Of a stretch of 64,000 bases of DNA, positions 18,313-27,212 are shown in pieces; the stretch's first letter is position 1; each line of letters starts with the position of its first letter. The stretch is from the NCBI GenBank assembly GCA_900473185.1, contig UCKU01000006.1:340458-404457 (forward strand). The letters are read 5' to 3'. The position numbers were made by a program, and so were the translations under genes. The notes beneath the pieces are model-generated. The model saw only the letters and a list, made by a program, of their open reading frames with translations, ran no database searches and was not told the DNA's origin. Source of the DNA: Hyphomicrobiales bacterium (GTDB lineage: Bacteria; Pseudomonadota; Alphaproteobacteria; Rhizobiales; Rhizobiaceae).

Positions 18313-18669
18313 TCACCTGCCCGGCCGCACCAGAGACCGGGCGATATCGATGATGTCGTCGCGCGAAGCGGTCGGATCCTCCCTGTTCCAGGCGACACCG
18401 AGCCCGACCTTGAAGTCGACGCCCCTCACCTTCTTGAGCTCAAAGCCGCGGTTCGGCAGATCCTGCGTCCATTCCGGCACGAAGCCGATGCCAAGACCGG
18501 CGGAGACGAGAGACACCAGCGAGAAGGTGTCGTCACAGGTGTAAGTGACATTATCGGTCAGATCATGCTCCTCGAACTTCTCCGCAAAATAGCGCTCGCT
18601 GTAGGAGAGGTTCTGACGGGAAAACGAGATGATCGGCGGAGCCCGCTGAAGGAGAAGAACTTCCAGCAA
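18313..18669 (-). pseudogene. LysR-family regulator C-terminal remnant
   Basis: The frame encodes the second half of a LysR effector-binding domain. It has RQNLSYSERYFAEKFEEHDL, then the CDDTFSLVSLVSAGLGIGFV core and the C-terminal DIARSLVRPGR, but no N-terminal DNA-binding part. The segment 18424-18635 is about 85-90% identical by eye to 42037-42246, another dead LysR tail. The upstream DNA (18670-19035) holds no gene I can recognise. Confidence 0.7.
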
Positions 18670-19035
18670 ATCTGCGTCCTGGTCGTCGAGGCTGACACAA
18701 TATCACCGCTCCACCCAGCACATCTCTTGAAGTCGTTGTCATCTCAGCAATCCGTCAATTAAGCCACGTATAAGTCGCACCAACAAACGTCGAAGCGCAG
18801 CGTGGTTTGACATGCGATACCGCTTCGAAACGCTCTCCGTAATTACTTTGCTCTTGTTAAGCGAACAGTTGAAACGCGTCGAGATCGTTGTCCGGCCCCG
18901 CTCATTGAAGGCCTCTTGACCACACTTTGGCGAATACGTTCGAGCCGTTTCCACGCGACAGGGTTATTTCGCCATCGCCAAAATGTGAACCATTAGTAAC
19001 TTGAAATACAAAATGCAAAGCGCTTTATCCGGGCG
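18670..19035. other. Intergenic, no gene recognised
   Basis: About 365 nt between the LysR tail and the lipoprotein gene. It is relatively AT-rich near 18960-19020, where the promoter of the lipoprotein gene probably lies, but no clear boxes stand out. Confidence 0.4.
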
Positions 19036-19389
19036 ATGAATCCGAAGCACTTCATCTCGGCAATGAGCATCGCGGCTTTGACGGCATGTTCACATATCGA
19101 GCCGCTTGAGACGCCGCTCGCCCAGTCAGCAATCCCGCACCAGGCGCCCTTGACCGATCAAGCGGTGATCGCAGATACAGTCGGTCGCAGTGCTGTCGGT
19201 GCAACTGCGCTCGCTTGGGCCAACCCATCGACAGGCAGCGCGGGCGTTATCGAACAGATCGATGCCAGTAACGATGGACCGGGCGGATGTCGCGGTTTTG
19301 TAACCAGTCGGCAATCGCTCGACGGCATGACGCGCTTCAACGGCGTAGCTTGCCGGTCTGGGGACAGTTGGAAGCTGGGTGGGCAGTAG
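19036..19389 (+). CDS. Surface-antigen-like lipoprotein
   Basis: This 117-aa product has a short signal peptide ending in a lipobox (SIAALTACS), so Cys18 is probably lipidated. The C-terminal half, with WANPSTGSAGVI, GGCRGFVTS and GVACRSGDSWKL, has the pattern of small surface-antigen (RT0821/Lpp0805-like) proteins, including a conserved pair of cysteines. The ribosome site is weak. An inverted repeat TAGGGTA/TACCCTA just past the stop may act as a terminator. It stands alone. Confidence 0.65.
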   Translation: MNPKHFISAMSIAALTACSHIEPLETPLAQSAIPHQAPLTDQAVIADTVGRSAVGATALAWANPSTGSAGVIEQIDASNDGPGGCRGFVTSRQSLDGMTRFNGVACRSGDSWKLGGQ

Positions 19390-19528
19390 GGTATCCTACT
19401 CCTACCCTAGCTCCTTGAATTATATCCGCTAGAATCGCAGCGTGGTATCTTCGCGAGATTGCGAGGAGACCTGGCTTGGTTATGGAGCCTAAACGACTTC
19501 ATCGCGCCCGAAGTGAGAGGATCTCGTC

Positions 19529-20410
19529 ATGCCGAATTCCAAAACATTGTTCGTGGCTTCGTTTCTGGCGTTGGCTATCGCAGCCTCCGCCTTCGCGCAA
19601 ATGCCTCCGCAGCAGCCGGACTCAAAAGCCTTCAAGATTGGTTCCCTCGATCTGGTTTCGTTGCACGACGCCCAGTTCGTGCTGCCGAACGACGGCAAGA
19701 TCTTCGGTGTCGGACACTCCCCAGAGGAAATTGGTGAAGTGCTGAAGGCAGCAGGTGCGCCCACCGATGCGGTCACGCTGAGCGTCGACGCGTTGTTGGT
19801 GAAAGCGCCAAAGCGCGTGATCCTGATCGATACTGGGGTTGGCGGAGCGCTGCAACAGTCCCTCGCTCAGGCAGGCACGAAGCCGGAAGAAGTTACCGAC
19901 ATTCTGATAACCCATTCGCATCCCGACCACATGGGCGGCCTCGTTAAGGACGGGAAGCTGGCCTTCCCCAAGGCAACGATCCGCATGTCCTCGGCGGAAT
20001 GGGCATTCGCCAGGAAGAACGCCCAGCTTGCGAACATCGTCAAGGTGATCGACGGAAACGTGAAGACCTTCAAGCCGGGCGCGACGGTCGTGCCACAAAT
20101 AACCTCGGTCAGCTTGAAGGGCCATACACCAGGCCATGTCGGGTATGAAATCGTATCCGGCAAGGGGAAGTTACTGGACATCGGAGACACGGTGCACAGC
20201 TCGATCATCTCGCTTGTGAAACCGGAATGGCTAGTCGGGTTCGACAATGACGAAAAAGGCGGCGAGAAGAACCGCATCGACACCTTGAAGAAACTAGCGA
20301 AGGACAACGAACTCGTATTCACCCCGCACTTCCCCTTCCCCGGCGTGGGTCGCATCGCAGCCGACGGCGATCACTTCTCGTGGGAGCCGAGCGTCCCGGC
20401 AGCGAAGTAA
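19529..20410 (+). CDS. Exported metallo-beta-lactamase-fold hydrolase (Sec signal)
   Basis: A Sec signal peptide (FVASFLALAIAASAFAQ) opens the 293-aa protein. The metal-binding motif HSHPDHMGG (HxHxDH) lies at about residues 130-138, followed by the GHTPGH histidine and a GDTVHSS aspartate, so two metal ions should be bound in the periplasm. The C-terminus TPHFPFPGVGRIA is shared with the second MBL protein at 21854-22840 and marks a common subfamily. The substrate cannot be told; such enzymes include lactonases and other hydrolases. The two MBL genes and the LysR regulator between them probably form a functional group. Confidence 0.82.
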   Translation: MPNSKTLFVASFLALAIAASAFAQMPPQQPDSKAFKIGSLDLVSLHDAQFVLPNDGKIFGVGHSPEEIGEVLKAAGAPTDAVTLSVDALLVKAPKRVILIDTGVGGALQQSLAQAGTKPEEVTDILITHSHPDHMGGLVKDGKLAFPKATIRMSSAEWAFARKNAQLANIVKVIDGNVKTFKPGATVVPQITSVSLKGHTPGHVGYEIVSGKGKLLDIGDTVHSSIISLVKPEWLVGFDNDEKGGEKNRIDTLKKLAKDNELVFTPHFPFPGVGRIAADGDHFSWEPSVPAAK

Positions 20411-20757
20411 CTCGGAACTACCGGGACTAGAATTGGGAAGCAATTGCCGAAGCTTCATCCAGGAACGCGTTAAGTGACGAGGGTTGGCTTCCGACCTGAA
20501 TGCGACTGGCCATCTCAGACACGTTCGACGGCGGATGGGTCACCTCTCGCCGTCAACGCATTCGGATCGACGGCGCGCATCAGGCAGTCTTCGCAGGACT
20601 TCCGGAACAGGTGTCCTGTCGGTGTACTCGCTCAATTGAAAAAGCTCTGAGTGAGTGGTGGCCGCCTTGAAGAGATACGAATCTTGGGCTGTATCCCGAT
20701 CGCGTGGGACAACAGCGATTTATGAACTCAGGTCTTCAAATGCTGAGCTTCAGCCAG
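20411..20757. other. Intergenic, no gene recognised
   Basis: About 350 nt between the convergent MBL and LysR genes. No ORF with a ribosome site and no strong terminator hairpin is visible. Confidence 0.4.
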
Positions 20758-21672
20758 TCATATCGCGTCCGTGTTGGCGTGCCAATTATAGGTCCTTACA
20801 CAATCCAGGAACGCTCGCATGGCGGCGCTTGGAAGGCGGCGACTGGGATAATATAAGAACCAGCTTGGCAATGTGGGGCTCCAATCGGGAAGAACCTCTA
20901 TCAGCCGTCCCGCGCTGATATGAGGCTTCGCATAGTCTTCAAAAACATGCGCGATTCCCCTGCCCGCCAGCGCCGCCTGAAGCTCATTATGAGCTGTACT
21001 GAGTGTAAGACGCCCTTCCGGTGTGATGTCCATCTCATCGTTTCCGTTGCTGAACCTCCACGACACCAGCGTGCCCCCCGGAAACCGGCGCCGTATGCAG
21101 TCGTGTTGAATGAGATCATGCGGCGTGACCGGTCGCCCATGTCTCTCGATATAGTCCGGTGAGGCGACGATCGCATATTTGAGCGGCAGACCCAATGGAA
21201 CTGCAATCATGTCTTGCGCCAACTGCTTGCCGAAACGGACGCCGGCATCGAAACCGTGTTCCACGATGTCGATCACCGCGGCGTCACTCATGACTTCGAT
21301 TTTGACCGCAGGGTATGTCTGCATAAAGTCGAACAGGAGGGGACACAGAAGGTGGTCGACCGCGGGAGCCGGCGCATTGATCCGCAAAGTTCCCGACGGG
21401 CTGTCCCTCAGCTCATCGACCTCGGTGATTGCCAGCCGGATATCGCCCAAAGCTGGAGCGAGGCGATCCAGGAGTCGCTGCCCCGCCTCCGTCGGAGATA
21501 CGCTCCTCGTCGTTCGATTGAGGAGGCGAATGCCCAGTGACTCTTCCAGTGCATTGATCGTTTGACTTAAAGCGGACGACGAGACGCCACGCTCAATCGC
21601 TGCAGCACGAAAACCACCACAGCGCACGATGGCCGCGAAAACATCAAAGCTATCGAGACGGAGATGGCTCAT
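20758..21672 (-). CDS. LysR-family transcriptional regulator
   Basis: This is a full-length 304-aa LysR protein. The winged HTH (residues 1-60, with GGFRAAAIERGVSSSALSQ and LGIRLLNRTTRSV) is followed by the linker helix and an intact effector-binding domain (about 90-295). It is divergent from the second MBL gene, 181 nt apart, the classical layout in which a LysR protein controls its neighbour and itself from a shared intergenic site. Its sequence is of the CrgA/DmlR-like type. It is the only intact LysR in the left third of the window. Confidence 0.88.
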   Translation of the reverse strand: MSHLRLDSFDVFAAIVRCGGFRAAAIERGVSSSALSQTINALEESLGIRLLNRTTRSVSPTEAGQRLLDRLAPALGDIRLAITEVDELRDSPSGTLRINAPAPAVDHLLCPLLFDFMQTYPAVKIEVMSDAAVIDIVEHGFDAGVRFGKQLAQDMIAVPLGLPLKYAIVASPDYIERHGRPVTPHDLIQHDCIRRRFPGGTLVSWRFSNGNDEMDITPEGRLTLSTAHNELQAALAGRGIAHVFEDYAKPHISAGRLIEVLPDWSPTLPSWFLYYPSRRLPSAAMRAFLDCVRTYNWHANTDAI

Positions 21673-21853
21673 TGCGAAGTTTACCTAATCAAGCTGATCG
21701 GATTTATGTGCCTTATCAGCGCGACGACCCCGTGTCATGTTCAATATGTCGTCAACTGCAGCGCGCTGATCGGCGCCCTATTGCCGGTTGTCCTCAGATG
21801 CTGAGCGTCCGGGACGTGGTGGACCGGCGACTAGCCATTAGAAGGGAATTCCA

Positions 21854-22840
21854 ATGAACGCGTTCACTCTAAAGAGACGCGCTGTCGTGCTCTCCGCTGT
21901 CATCGGCGCATCAAGCATGTTTGTTGCAGGCAGTCGCGGTGTCGCACATGCGCAGGTGGCAACACCTATGAGCGGCAATGCCGGCCATTACCGTTTTCGG
22001 GTCGGCGAGATCAATGCAACGATCCTGAGCGATGGTGTCATCGGCGGCCCGCCCCGGGTCTATGCAAGCGATGCGCCCGAAGCGGAACTTCAGGCGGTGC
22101 TGCGACGGGCATTCCTACCGAGCGACCACATGACGCTCAACCTGAACACCCTTCTGATCGAAACCGGAAGTCGGCGGATTCTCATCGAAGCTGGCGCCGG
22201 CTCCACGATGGGTCCGAACGCCGGTCGGATCTTCGAGAATCTGGCTGCGATCGGCCTCGGTCCCGCAGACATCGATGCCGTGGTGATCTCGCACACCCAT
22301 CCCGACCATGTCGGCAATCTTCGAACCGCAGAGGGAAGCAAGGCTTTCCCCCGCGCCGCCGTTTTCTTGCCAAAGGCGGATTGGGACTTCTTCGTTCGCA
22401 ACGATCCGGATCTTTCCTATATGCCCGTTCCAGAGGATTTTCGCGTGCGTTTCGGCGCAGCCATCAAGCGCAGCCTTGAACCCGTCACGAAGGATGTCGA
22501 GCTGTACGAAGCCGGCTCCGAAATCGTACCGGGCCTCACGACGATCGTTGCATCCGGCCACACGCCCGGCATGGCGACCTTCCTCGTCCATTCCGGAACT
22601 GACCAGTTGCTGCTGACAGCGGACCTTGCCTATCACCCGGTCGTCAACGTCGACAATCCTTGGCGTCCCGGGCCCGATCGCGACAAGGAAACGGCACTTG
22701 CCTCTCGCCGGCGCATCTTCGACAGGGCGGCTGCCGATCGCATTCCAGTGCTTGGTTTCCATTTCCCGTTTCCTGGCCTCGGCCGAATGCTCAAGACCGA
22801 TGGCGGCTACGCCTGGGTTCCCGCCGGCTGGCAGTTCTGA
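21854..22840 (+). CDS. Tat-exported metallo-beta-lactamase-fold hydrolase
   Basis: This 328-aa protein starts with a twin-arginine-like leader (KRRAVVLSAVIGASSMFVAG), suggesting folded export. The catalytic motif HTHPDHVGN is at about residues 141-149, then GHTPGM and the metal-bridging TADLAYHP. The end GFHFPFPGLGRM matches the Sec-exported paralogue at 19529-20410. It is divergent from the LysR gene and is presumably its main target. An AAGGGAATTCCA site lies just before the ATG. The substrate is unknown. Confidence 0.84.
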   Translation: MNAFTLKRRAVVLSAVIGASSMFVAGSRGVAHAQVATPMSGNAGHYRFRVGEINATILSDGVIGGPPRVYASDAPEAELQAVLRRAFLPSDHMTLNLNTLLIETGSRRILIEAGAGSTMGPNAGRIFENLAAIGLGPADIDAVVISHTHPDHVGNLRTAEGSKAFPRAAVFLPKADWDFFVRNDPDLSYMPVPEDFRVRFGAAIKRSLEPVTKDVELYEAGSEIVPGLTTIVASGHTPGMATFLVHSGTDQLLLTADLAYHPVVNVDNPWRPGPDRDKETALASRRRIFDRAAADRIPVLGFHFPFPGLGRMLKTDGGYAWVPAGWQF

Positions 22841-22873
22841 AACCGACGGCAACCGCGAAACAGGAGGCATCTC

Positions 22874-22969
22874 ATGGACCAGTCGAAGATCAATCGGCGC
22901 GGTTTTCTCGGGACGGTGGGTGCGGCCGCGACGGGGCTGGCGCTAGCCGCCCCGACCACCGTAACCTCG
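22874..22969 (+). pseudogene. Truncated Tat-signal gene start
   Basis: Immediately downstream of the MBL gene an ATG with AGGAGG upstream opens a frame that starts as a perfect twin-arginine signal (INRRGFLGTVGAAATGLALA). After about 32 codons the frame runs into the antisense of the acetyltransferase relic (22965-23145), and the rest of the coding sequence is missing. It was probably a third exported enzyme of the MBL group, cut by the rearrangement that brought in the relic. Confidence 0.6.
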
Positions 22970-23145
22970 TCGGACTCATCGAGACCGCCTGCACGACAAA
23001 GGAACGCCGCCAATCGAAAGCCGGTGTACAGGCTCGGAAGCTGCGCGGCATCTATACTCACGGTTACCGGCGTTTGGCTCCCCCGATCGACCGAGGCAAT
23101 GCCGTCGACAATGGAAACCGTGAGGCGTCGACGTCCGGGGTATCG
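22965..23145 (-). pseudogene. Eis-like acetyltransferase C-terminal remnant
   Basis: The minus frame reads LTVSIVDGIASVDRGSQTP, then VTVSIDAAQLPSLYTGFRL and AGGLDESDE. This is a clear paralogue of residues near the C-terminus of the intact acetyltransferase at 42382-43518, and the two DNA segments match over about 150 nt. Start, acetyl-CoA site and the final residues are all missing. Both ends adjoin unrelated sequence. Confidence 0.75.
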
Positions 23146-23218
23146 ATATACCGGAAGATTTGGAGGAGATTCTAGGTGCTCGACTTAATCTGCCTGACGG
23201 TCTGGAAGGACATGCACA

Positions 23219-24010
23219 TTAAAGCAACATCGAGGCACCGCGGTCGAGATAAGTATCGAGGAATTGTTCAAGGCGGGGATTTCTCGGCTTCTTAAAGACC
23301 TCCTGGGGGGATCCGCTGAAGAGCACCTTGCCCTGGTCGAGAAAGATGATCTGCTGGCCGACGGTCGCAGCAAAACCTATCTCGTGCGAGACGACAATCA
23401 TGGTCATGCCCTCGGCGGCCAGATCGCGCATGACGTTCAAGACTTCGCCAGTCAGCTCCGGATCAAGCGACGAGGTCGGCTCGTCAAACAGCATGATCTT
23501 GGGCTTCAGCGCCAGGGCACGGGCGATCGCCACGCGCTGCTGCTGTCCGCCTGACAGCTGGGAGGGATAGTGCCCGGCCCGGCCCTCGAGGCCGACCTTG
23601 ACGAGTTGGGCCATTGCCCGCTCCTCCGCATCCTTGCGGCCCATCTTGTGAACCGTCTTCAATGCTTCACTGACATTGCCGAGGGCCGTCATGTGCGGCC
23701 AGAGATTGAACTGCTGGAACACCATGCCGAGTTGGGCGCGGATCGCCCGGTTGTTGGCGGCCGAGACCCGCTCGCGCCGTCCTTTCGAATCCTCGGTAAA
23801 GCCAAGCATCTCGCCGTTGATGGAGATCGTCCCGTGCGTTGCCTCCTCAAGAAAAGCCATGCAGCGCAAAAGAGTGCTCTTGCCGGAACCGGAAGGGCCG
23901 ATGATGCAGGAAACCCGTCCGGGCTCGATGGCGAGATCGATACCATGAAGGACCGTGGTCTCTCCGAAAGTCTTGATGAGATTCCTAACTGCTATTGCGG
24001 GGACGCTCAT
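23219..24010 (-). CDS. Polar amino acid ABC transporter ATP-binding protein
   Basis: The 263-aa ATPase energises uptake by the two permeases encoded just upstream. Walker A (GPSGSGKST), the Q-loop region, the signature SGGQQQ and Walker B (KIMLFDEPTSSLDP) are complete, and the type is that of GlnQ/HisP. The start at 24010 overlaps the stop of the preceding permease by 4 nt, so translation is coupled; the longer upstream frame is antisense noise. It is the last gene of the four-gene operon. Confidence 0.93.
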   Translation of the reverse strand: MSVPAIAVRNLIKTFGETTVLHGIDLAIEPGRVSCIIGPSGSGKSTLLRCMAFLEEATHGTISINGEMLGFTEDSKGRRERVSAANNRAIRAQLGMVFQQFNLWPHMTALGNVSEALKTVHKMGRKDAEERAMAQLVKVGLEGRAGHYPSQLSGGQQQRVAIARALALKPKIMLFDEPTSSLDPELTGEVLNVMRDLAAEGMTMIVVSHEIGFAATVGQQIIFLDQGKVLFSGSPQEVFKKPRNPRLEQFLDTYLDRGASMLL

Positions 24011-24675
24011 GCGTTGAAAAACCTGAATCTGGAAAGTTTCGTTTCGGCAAGGTTGCCAAGCCAGCCGGTGACTTCGACGAGCACCCAATAGAACAGCGCC
24101 AATGCGGAGAGTGCTTCGACGAAGGCATATTGCTGCGACCCGATTGCACTCAGCGTGGCCGTCAGCTCCGGCACGGTGATAATGGACAAGACCGCCGTCT
24201 CCTTCATCAGGATGACCACCATATTCACGGATGGCGGCAGCACCAGCATCGTCATTTCCGGCAATAGAATGCGCCTGACGATCTGCCCCTTTGTCAGGCC
24301 GACACATTCGCCAGCCTCGATATGGCCCTTTGGCACGGCCTGGAAGCCGGAGCGGAAGATCTCGCTGAAATAGGCCGCGCCATAGATCGAAATGCCGATC
24401 AATCCGGCAGGCAAGGGATCGAGATCAAGGCCGACAAAGGGGCCGCCGTAATAGACCAGGAATATCTGGATGAGAAACGGCGTGCCGCGCAGTACGGCTA
24501 CGACGGCACCCAGCGCCTTGTCGATCAGCGCGCCGCCATATCGTCTGGCGACTGCCATCAGAAAGCCGATGACGGCTGCAGCGATGGTGCCGAGGATCCA
24601 TATCATGATTGTCACGCCGGCGCCGCTGACGATGGCGGGCCACTGCCCGATGAGGACATTGATGTCGAATGTCAC
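24007..24675 (-). CDS. Polar amino acid ABC transporter permease (second)
   Basis: This 222-aa inner-membrane permease of the HisM/GlnP family has about five membrane spans and the EAA loop SGFQAVPKGHIEAGECVGL that docks on the ATPase. It starts at a GTG (24675) overlapping the stop of the previous gene (GTGA) and ends overlapping the ATPase start. It should form a heterodimer with the permease at 24672-25313. Confidence 0.92.
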   Translation of the reverse strand: MTFDINVLIGQWPAIVSGAGVTIMIWILGTIAAAVIGFLMAVARRYGGALIDKALGAVVAVLRGTPFLIQIFLVYYGGPFVGLDLDPLPAGLIGISIYGAAYFSEIFRSGFQAVPKGHIEAGECVGLTKGQIVRRILLPEMTMLVLPPSVNMVVILMKETAVLSIITVPELTATLSAIGSQQYAFVEALSALALFYWVLVEVTGWLGNLAETKLSRFRFFNA

Positions 24676-25313
24676 CGCGGCGCCCCCGGGAGTCTATTTT
24701 CGATCAGGCCCCCGGCAAGCGCCATCAACCAGTTGATCACCAGATAGATGAGACCGGCGGATGCGAAGAGCTGCAGCGGCAGGAAGGTGCTGCCGGCAAG
24801 GTCCTGAGCCATGCGCGTCAGTTCGACGATGCCGACGACTGAGACCAATGACGACGCCTTCAGAATGAGGATCGCCTCGTTGACGAGAGCTGGAAAGGTG
24901 AGGCGCAGGGCGATCGGAACCTTGACGCGTCGGAAGATCTGGCGCGGTGTCAGACCGACCATTTCCGCCGACTCCACCAGGCCCAGAGGCACGCTGGCAA
25001 AGCCGCCGCGCAGGTTCTCGGCCTGGTAGGCTGCCGTGCAGAGAGATAGGCCGATGATCGCGGCCACGATGCTCGGCACATTGATGCCGATGACCGGCAG
25101 CAGATTGTAGATCAGCAGCAGTTGCACCAGCAGCGGCACGCCGCGAAAGAAGCTGATGAAAATCTGGGCAGGTCGCACGAAAAGCCCTCGCCCCGACAGC
25201 AGCATTCCCGAAAGAAGGATCGCAATCGCAAAACCGATGAGGATCGACACTACACTGATTGTCACCGTGTAGATCGATGCCTGCAGAAGCAACTCGAAGA
25301 GTTTAACGGACAT
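24672..25313 (-). CDS. Polar amino acid ABC transporter permease (first)
   Basis: This 213-aa permease of the same family has several spans and an EAA loop (GFASVPLGLVESAEMVGL). It is separated from the binding-protein gene upstream by 97 nt that contain a strong palindrome (25362-25396), probably a transcript-stabilising or attenuating hairpin that favours binding-protein synthesis. It is translationally coupled to the next permease. Confidence 0.92.
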   Translation of the reverse strand: MSVKLFELLLQASIYTVTISVVSILIGFAIAILLSGMLLSGRGLFVRPAQIFISFFRGVPLLVQLLLIYNLLPVIGINVPSIVAAIIGLSLCTAAYQAENLRGGFASVPLGLVESAEMVGLTPRQIFRRVKVPIALRLTFPALVNEAILILKASSLVSVVGIVELTRMAQDLAGSTFLPLQLFASAGLIYLVINWLMALAGGLIENRLPGAPR

Positions 25314-25361
25314 TGTTCAGATTTCGCTCGCTTGGCGGTGAGGAAGATCCGGTCGCGTTCC

Positions 25362-25396
25362 TCGGCCATGCCCCGGCATCCCGCGGGCATGGCCGA
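25362..25396 (-). repeat. Intergenic palindrome after a binding-protein gene (copy 1)
   Basis: Arms tcggccatgccc (25362-25373) and gggcatggccga (25385-25396) form a 12-bp stem with an 11-nt loop. The same arm sequence recurs at 47220-47252, again just past a binding-protein gene. Confidence 0.8.
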
Positions 25397-25410
25397 TTTC
25401 CGATGGCTGA

Positions 25411-26238
25411 TCAGAATGCCGGGTCCTTAACGGAATCCGGTGTGTCGAAGCTCGCGCCGAACCACTTCTTCTGCAGCGTCGCCATCCGGCCGTCAGCTTT
25501 GATCTTCAACATGGCGGCGTCGATTGCGTCCATCAGTGGCGCATGATCTGCATCCTTCAGGCCGATAAAGCCGAAATAGGATTTCTTGCCAAAGGGCGGC
25601 AGCACGACTTCGAACGTGCCTTCGCGCTGCTTCGCGACGAAAGCAATATTCGGCAGTGAGTTGGCAACACCGGCGATACGGCCGGCCGCGAGATCCGCAT
25701 AGGACTCGGTGAAGGCCGGGTATTCGCGGATATCGACCTTTGTCGGCAGAGCTTCGGAAAACTCCTTGAGCTGATCGAGCTGGGCGGTCGCCTTGCCGAC
25801 GCCAATCTTCTTGCCAGCGATATCCTCCGGCTTGTTGATCGTTTGGTCGCCGGCCTTTTTCAGGATCGCGATGGTCGCCTCGGCAAGCGGCGGTGTGAAA
25901 CGATAGCGCTCCATGCGCTTCTTGGTGATCGTCGCTGGGCCTGCGACGACGTCGAACTTGCCGGCCTCGAGTGCGGGGAAGACCCCATCCCAGGGGAGCG
26001 TGACCCATTCGATTTTCACGCCGAGTTCCTTGCCGATCTCGTTAAAAAGATCGACGTTCAAGCCGACATGTTCGCCAGCGTCGATAAAATCGAACGGTGC
26101 GAAGGCCGTCTCGGTACCGACCTTCATGGTGCCAGCGGCCTTCGCGGCGGCAAGCGTATCGGCCGCATGGGCGGAAATCGTCGCGCCGAACAGAAATGCA
26201 GCGCCGACCAGCCCCTTCAGAAGCGAATTCTTCCTCAT
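25411..26238 (-). CDS. Amino acid ABC transporter substrate-binding protein
   Basis: The 275-aa periplasmic protein has a Sec signal (LLKGLVGAAFLFGATISAHA) and the SBP family 3 fold. The mature start KVGTETAFAPFDF is typical of polar amino-acid, opine and guanidino-acid binders, and FDVVAGPATITKKRMERYRF is the hinge region. It is the first gene of the operon and has GGAGAG upstream. The ligand is probably a cationic or polar amino compound, inferred from family and from the catabolic genes on the other side of the regulator. Confidence 0.9.
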   Translation of the reverse strand: MRKNSLLKGLVGAAFLFGATISAHAADTLAAAKAAGTMKVGTETAFAPFDFIDAGEHVGLNVDLFNEIGKELGVKIEWVTLPWDGVFPALEAGKFDVVAGPATITKKRMERYRFTPPLAEATIAILKKAGDQTINKPEDIAGKKIGVGKATAQLDQLKEFSEALPTKVDIREYPAFTESYADLAAGRIAGVANSLPNIAFVAKQREGTFEVVLPPFGKKSYFGFIGLKDADHAPLMDAIDAAMLKIKADGRMATLQKKWFGASFDTPDSVKDPAF

Positions 26239-26324
26239 GTTTTTCTCTCCAGTTTTTACCCTTCCTGTGGAAGGTCCAAGTTCCCCAATCGTTGTCCCGC
26301 CGAGCGGATTTCTCTGATCCGCTT

Positions 26325-26347
26325 TTGTCTATACAAATAGATACAGG
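26325..26347. promoter_or_regulatory. Candidate HutC-type operator
   Basis: The segment TTGTCTATACAAATAGATACA holds GTCTATAC (26327-26334), an exact match to the GT-N-TA-N-AC half-site consensus of HutC-subfamily GntR regulators, with a degenerate second element right after. It lies in the intergenic region between the divergent ABC operon (start 26238) and the HutC-like gene (start 26469). Confidence 0.45.
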
Positions 26348-26468
26348 CCGGCCTACACTGTCAAACGCTAAACTCGGCGGACGCAAGATTTGTGCCGCAT
26401 GGTGCCGGTAGACCTGGTAGCGGCGACTTTGGTGGAAATTGAATGTCATCGCTGGATCGAGGTGAGTT

Positions 26469-27212
26469 TTGGTCTCAATTCATCAGAGAATTTTCGAAGA
26501 CATCGAAACCAGGATCATGGCCGGCATCTGGCAACCTGGTCACCGCATCCCCTTCGAACACGAGCTGGTACAAGAGTATCAATGTTCCCGAATGACCGTG
26601 AACAAGGCTCTTTCGGCCCTGGCGGAACGCGGCATGATCACACGCCGCCGCAAGGTTGGCTCCTTCGTCGCCTCCCGGCAGATTGACCGCACCGTGATGG
26701 ATATCCAAGATATCTCCACGGAAGCCGAATTGGCGGGGCATGACCACAGCTACAGGATCCTGCGGCGAAAGATCGAGAGACTGGATGCTGCCACTGCCGC
26801 ACGGCTCGGCGAACCGACGGGAGCGGACATCCTGCGGCTTCACTGCCTGCACACAGTGGACGGGAAGCCAAATGCGCTGGAGCGGCGCATCATCATGCTC
26901 GCCATGGTACCGTCTGCCAGAACCGAAAGCTTTGCTTTGGTTCCGCCCGGCAAATGGTTGTTGGACATGGTGCCTTGGTCGAAGGCAAGGCATGTCATTC
27001 GCGCCGTATCGGCCGATGCCGCCACCGCACGACTGCTTGAGACCGAGCGTGGCAAGGCCTGCCTGACCCTGATCCGCCAGACATGGCAGAGTAGCCGCAC
27101 GGTCACTCACGTCGAAATCATCCATCCCGGCGACCGTTTCCAATTCGCCGGCGATTTCCATCCAACGGAGAGAGGCATCCCAGATCAACCGCCGCGGAGT
27201 GGCTTCTCTTGA
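26469..27212 (+). CDS. GntR-family regulator, HutC subfamily
   Basis: The 247-aa protein has an N-terminal winged HTH (residues 3-70: PFEHELVQEYQCSRMTVNKA) and a C-terminal UTRA ligand-binding domain (about 85-235). The start is a TTG at 26469 with GAGGTGAG a few nt upstream. It is divergent from the amino-acid ABC operon and overlaps by 4 nt the LysR gene that follows, so the two regulators are co-translated. It probably represses the transporter until a small amino compound binds. Confidence 0.88.
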   Translation: MVSIHQRIFEDIETRIMAGIWQPGHRIPFEHELVQEYQCSRMTVNKALSALAERGMITRRRKVGSFVASRQIDRTVMDIQDISTEAELAGHDHSYRILRRKIERLDAATAARLGEPTGADILRLHCLHTVDGKPNALERRIIMLAMVPSARTESFALVPPGKWLLDMVPWSKARHVIRAVSADAATARLLETERGKACLTLIRQTWQSSRTVTHVEIIHPGDRFQFAGDFHPTERGIPDQPPRSGFS

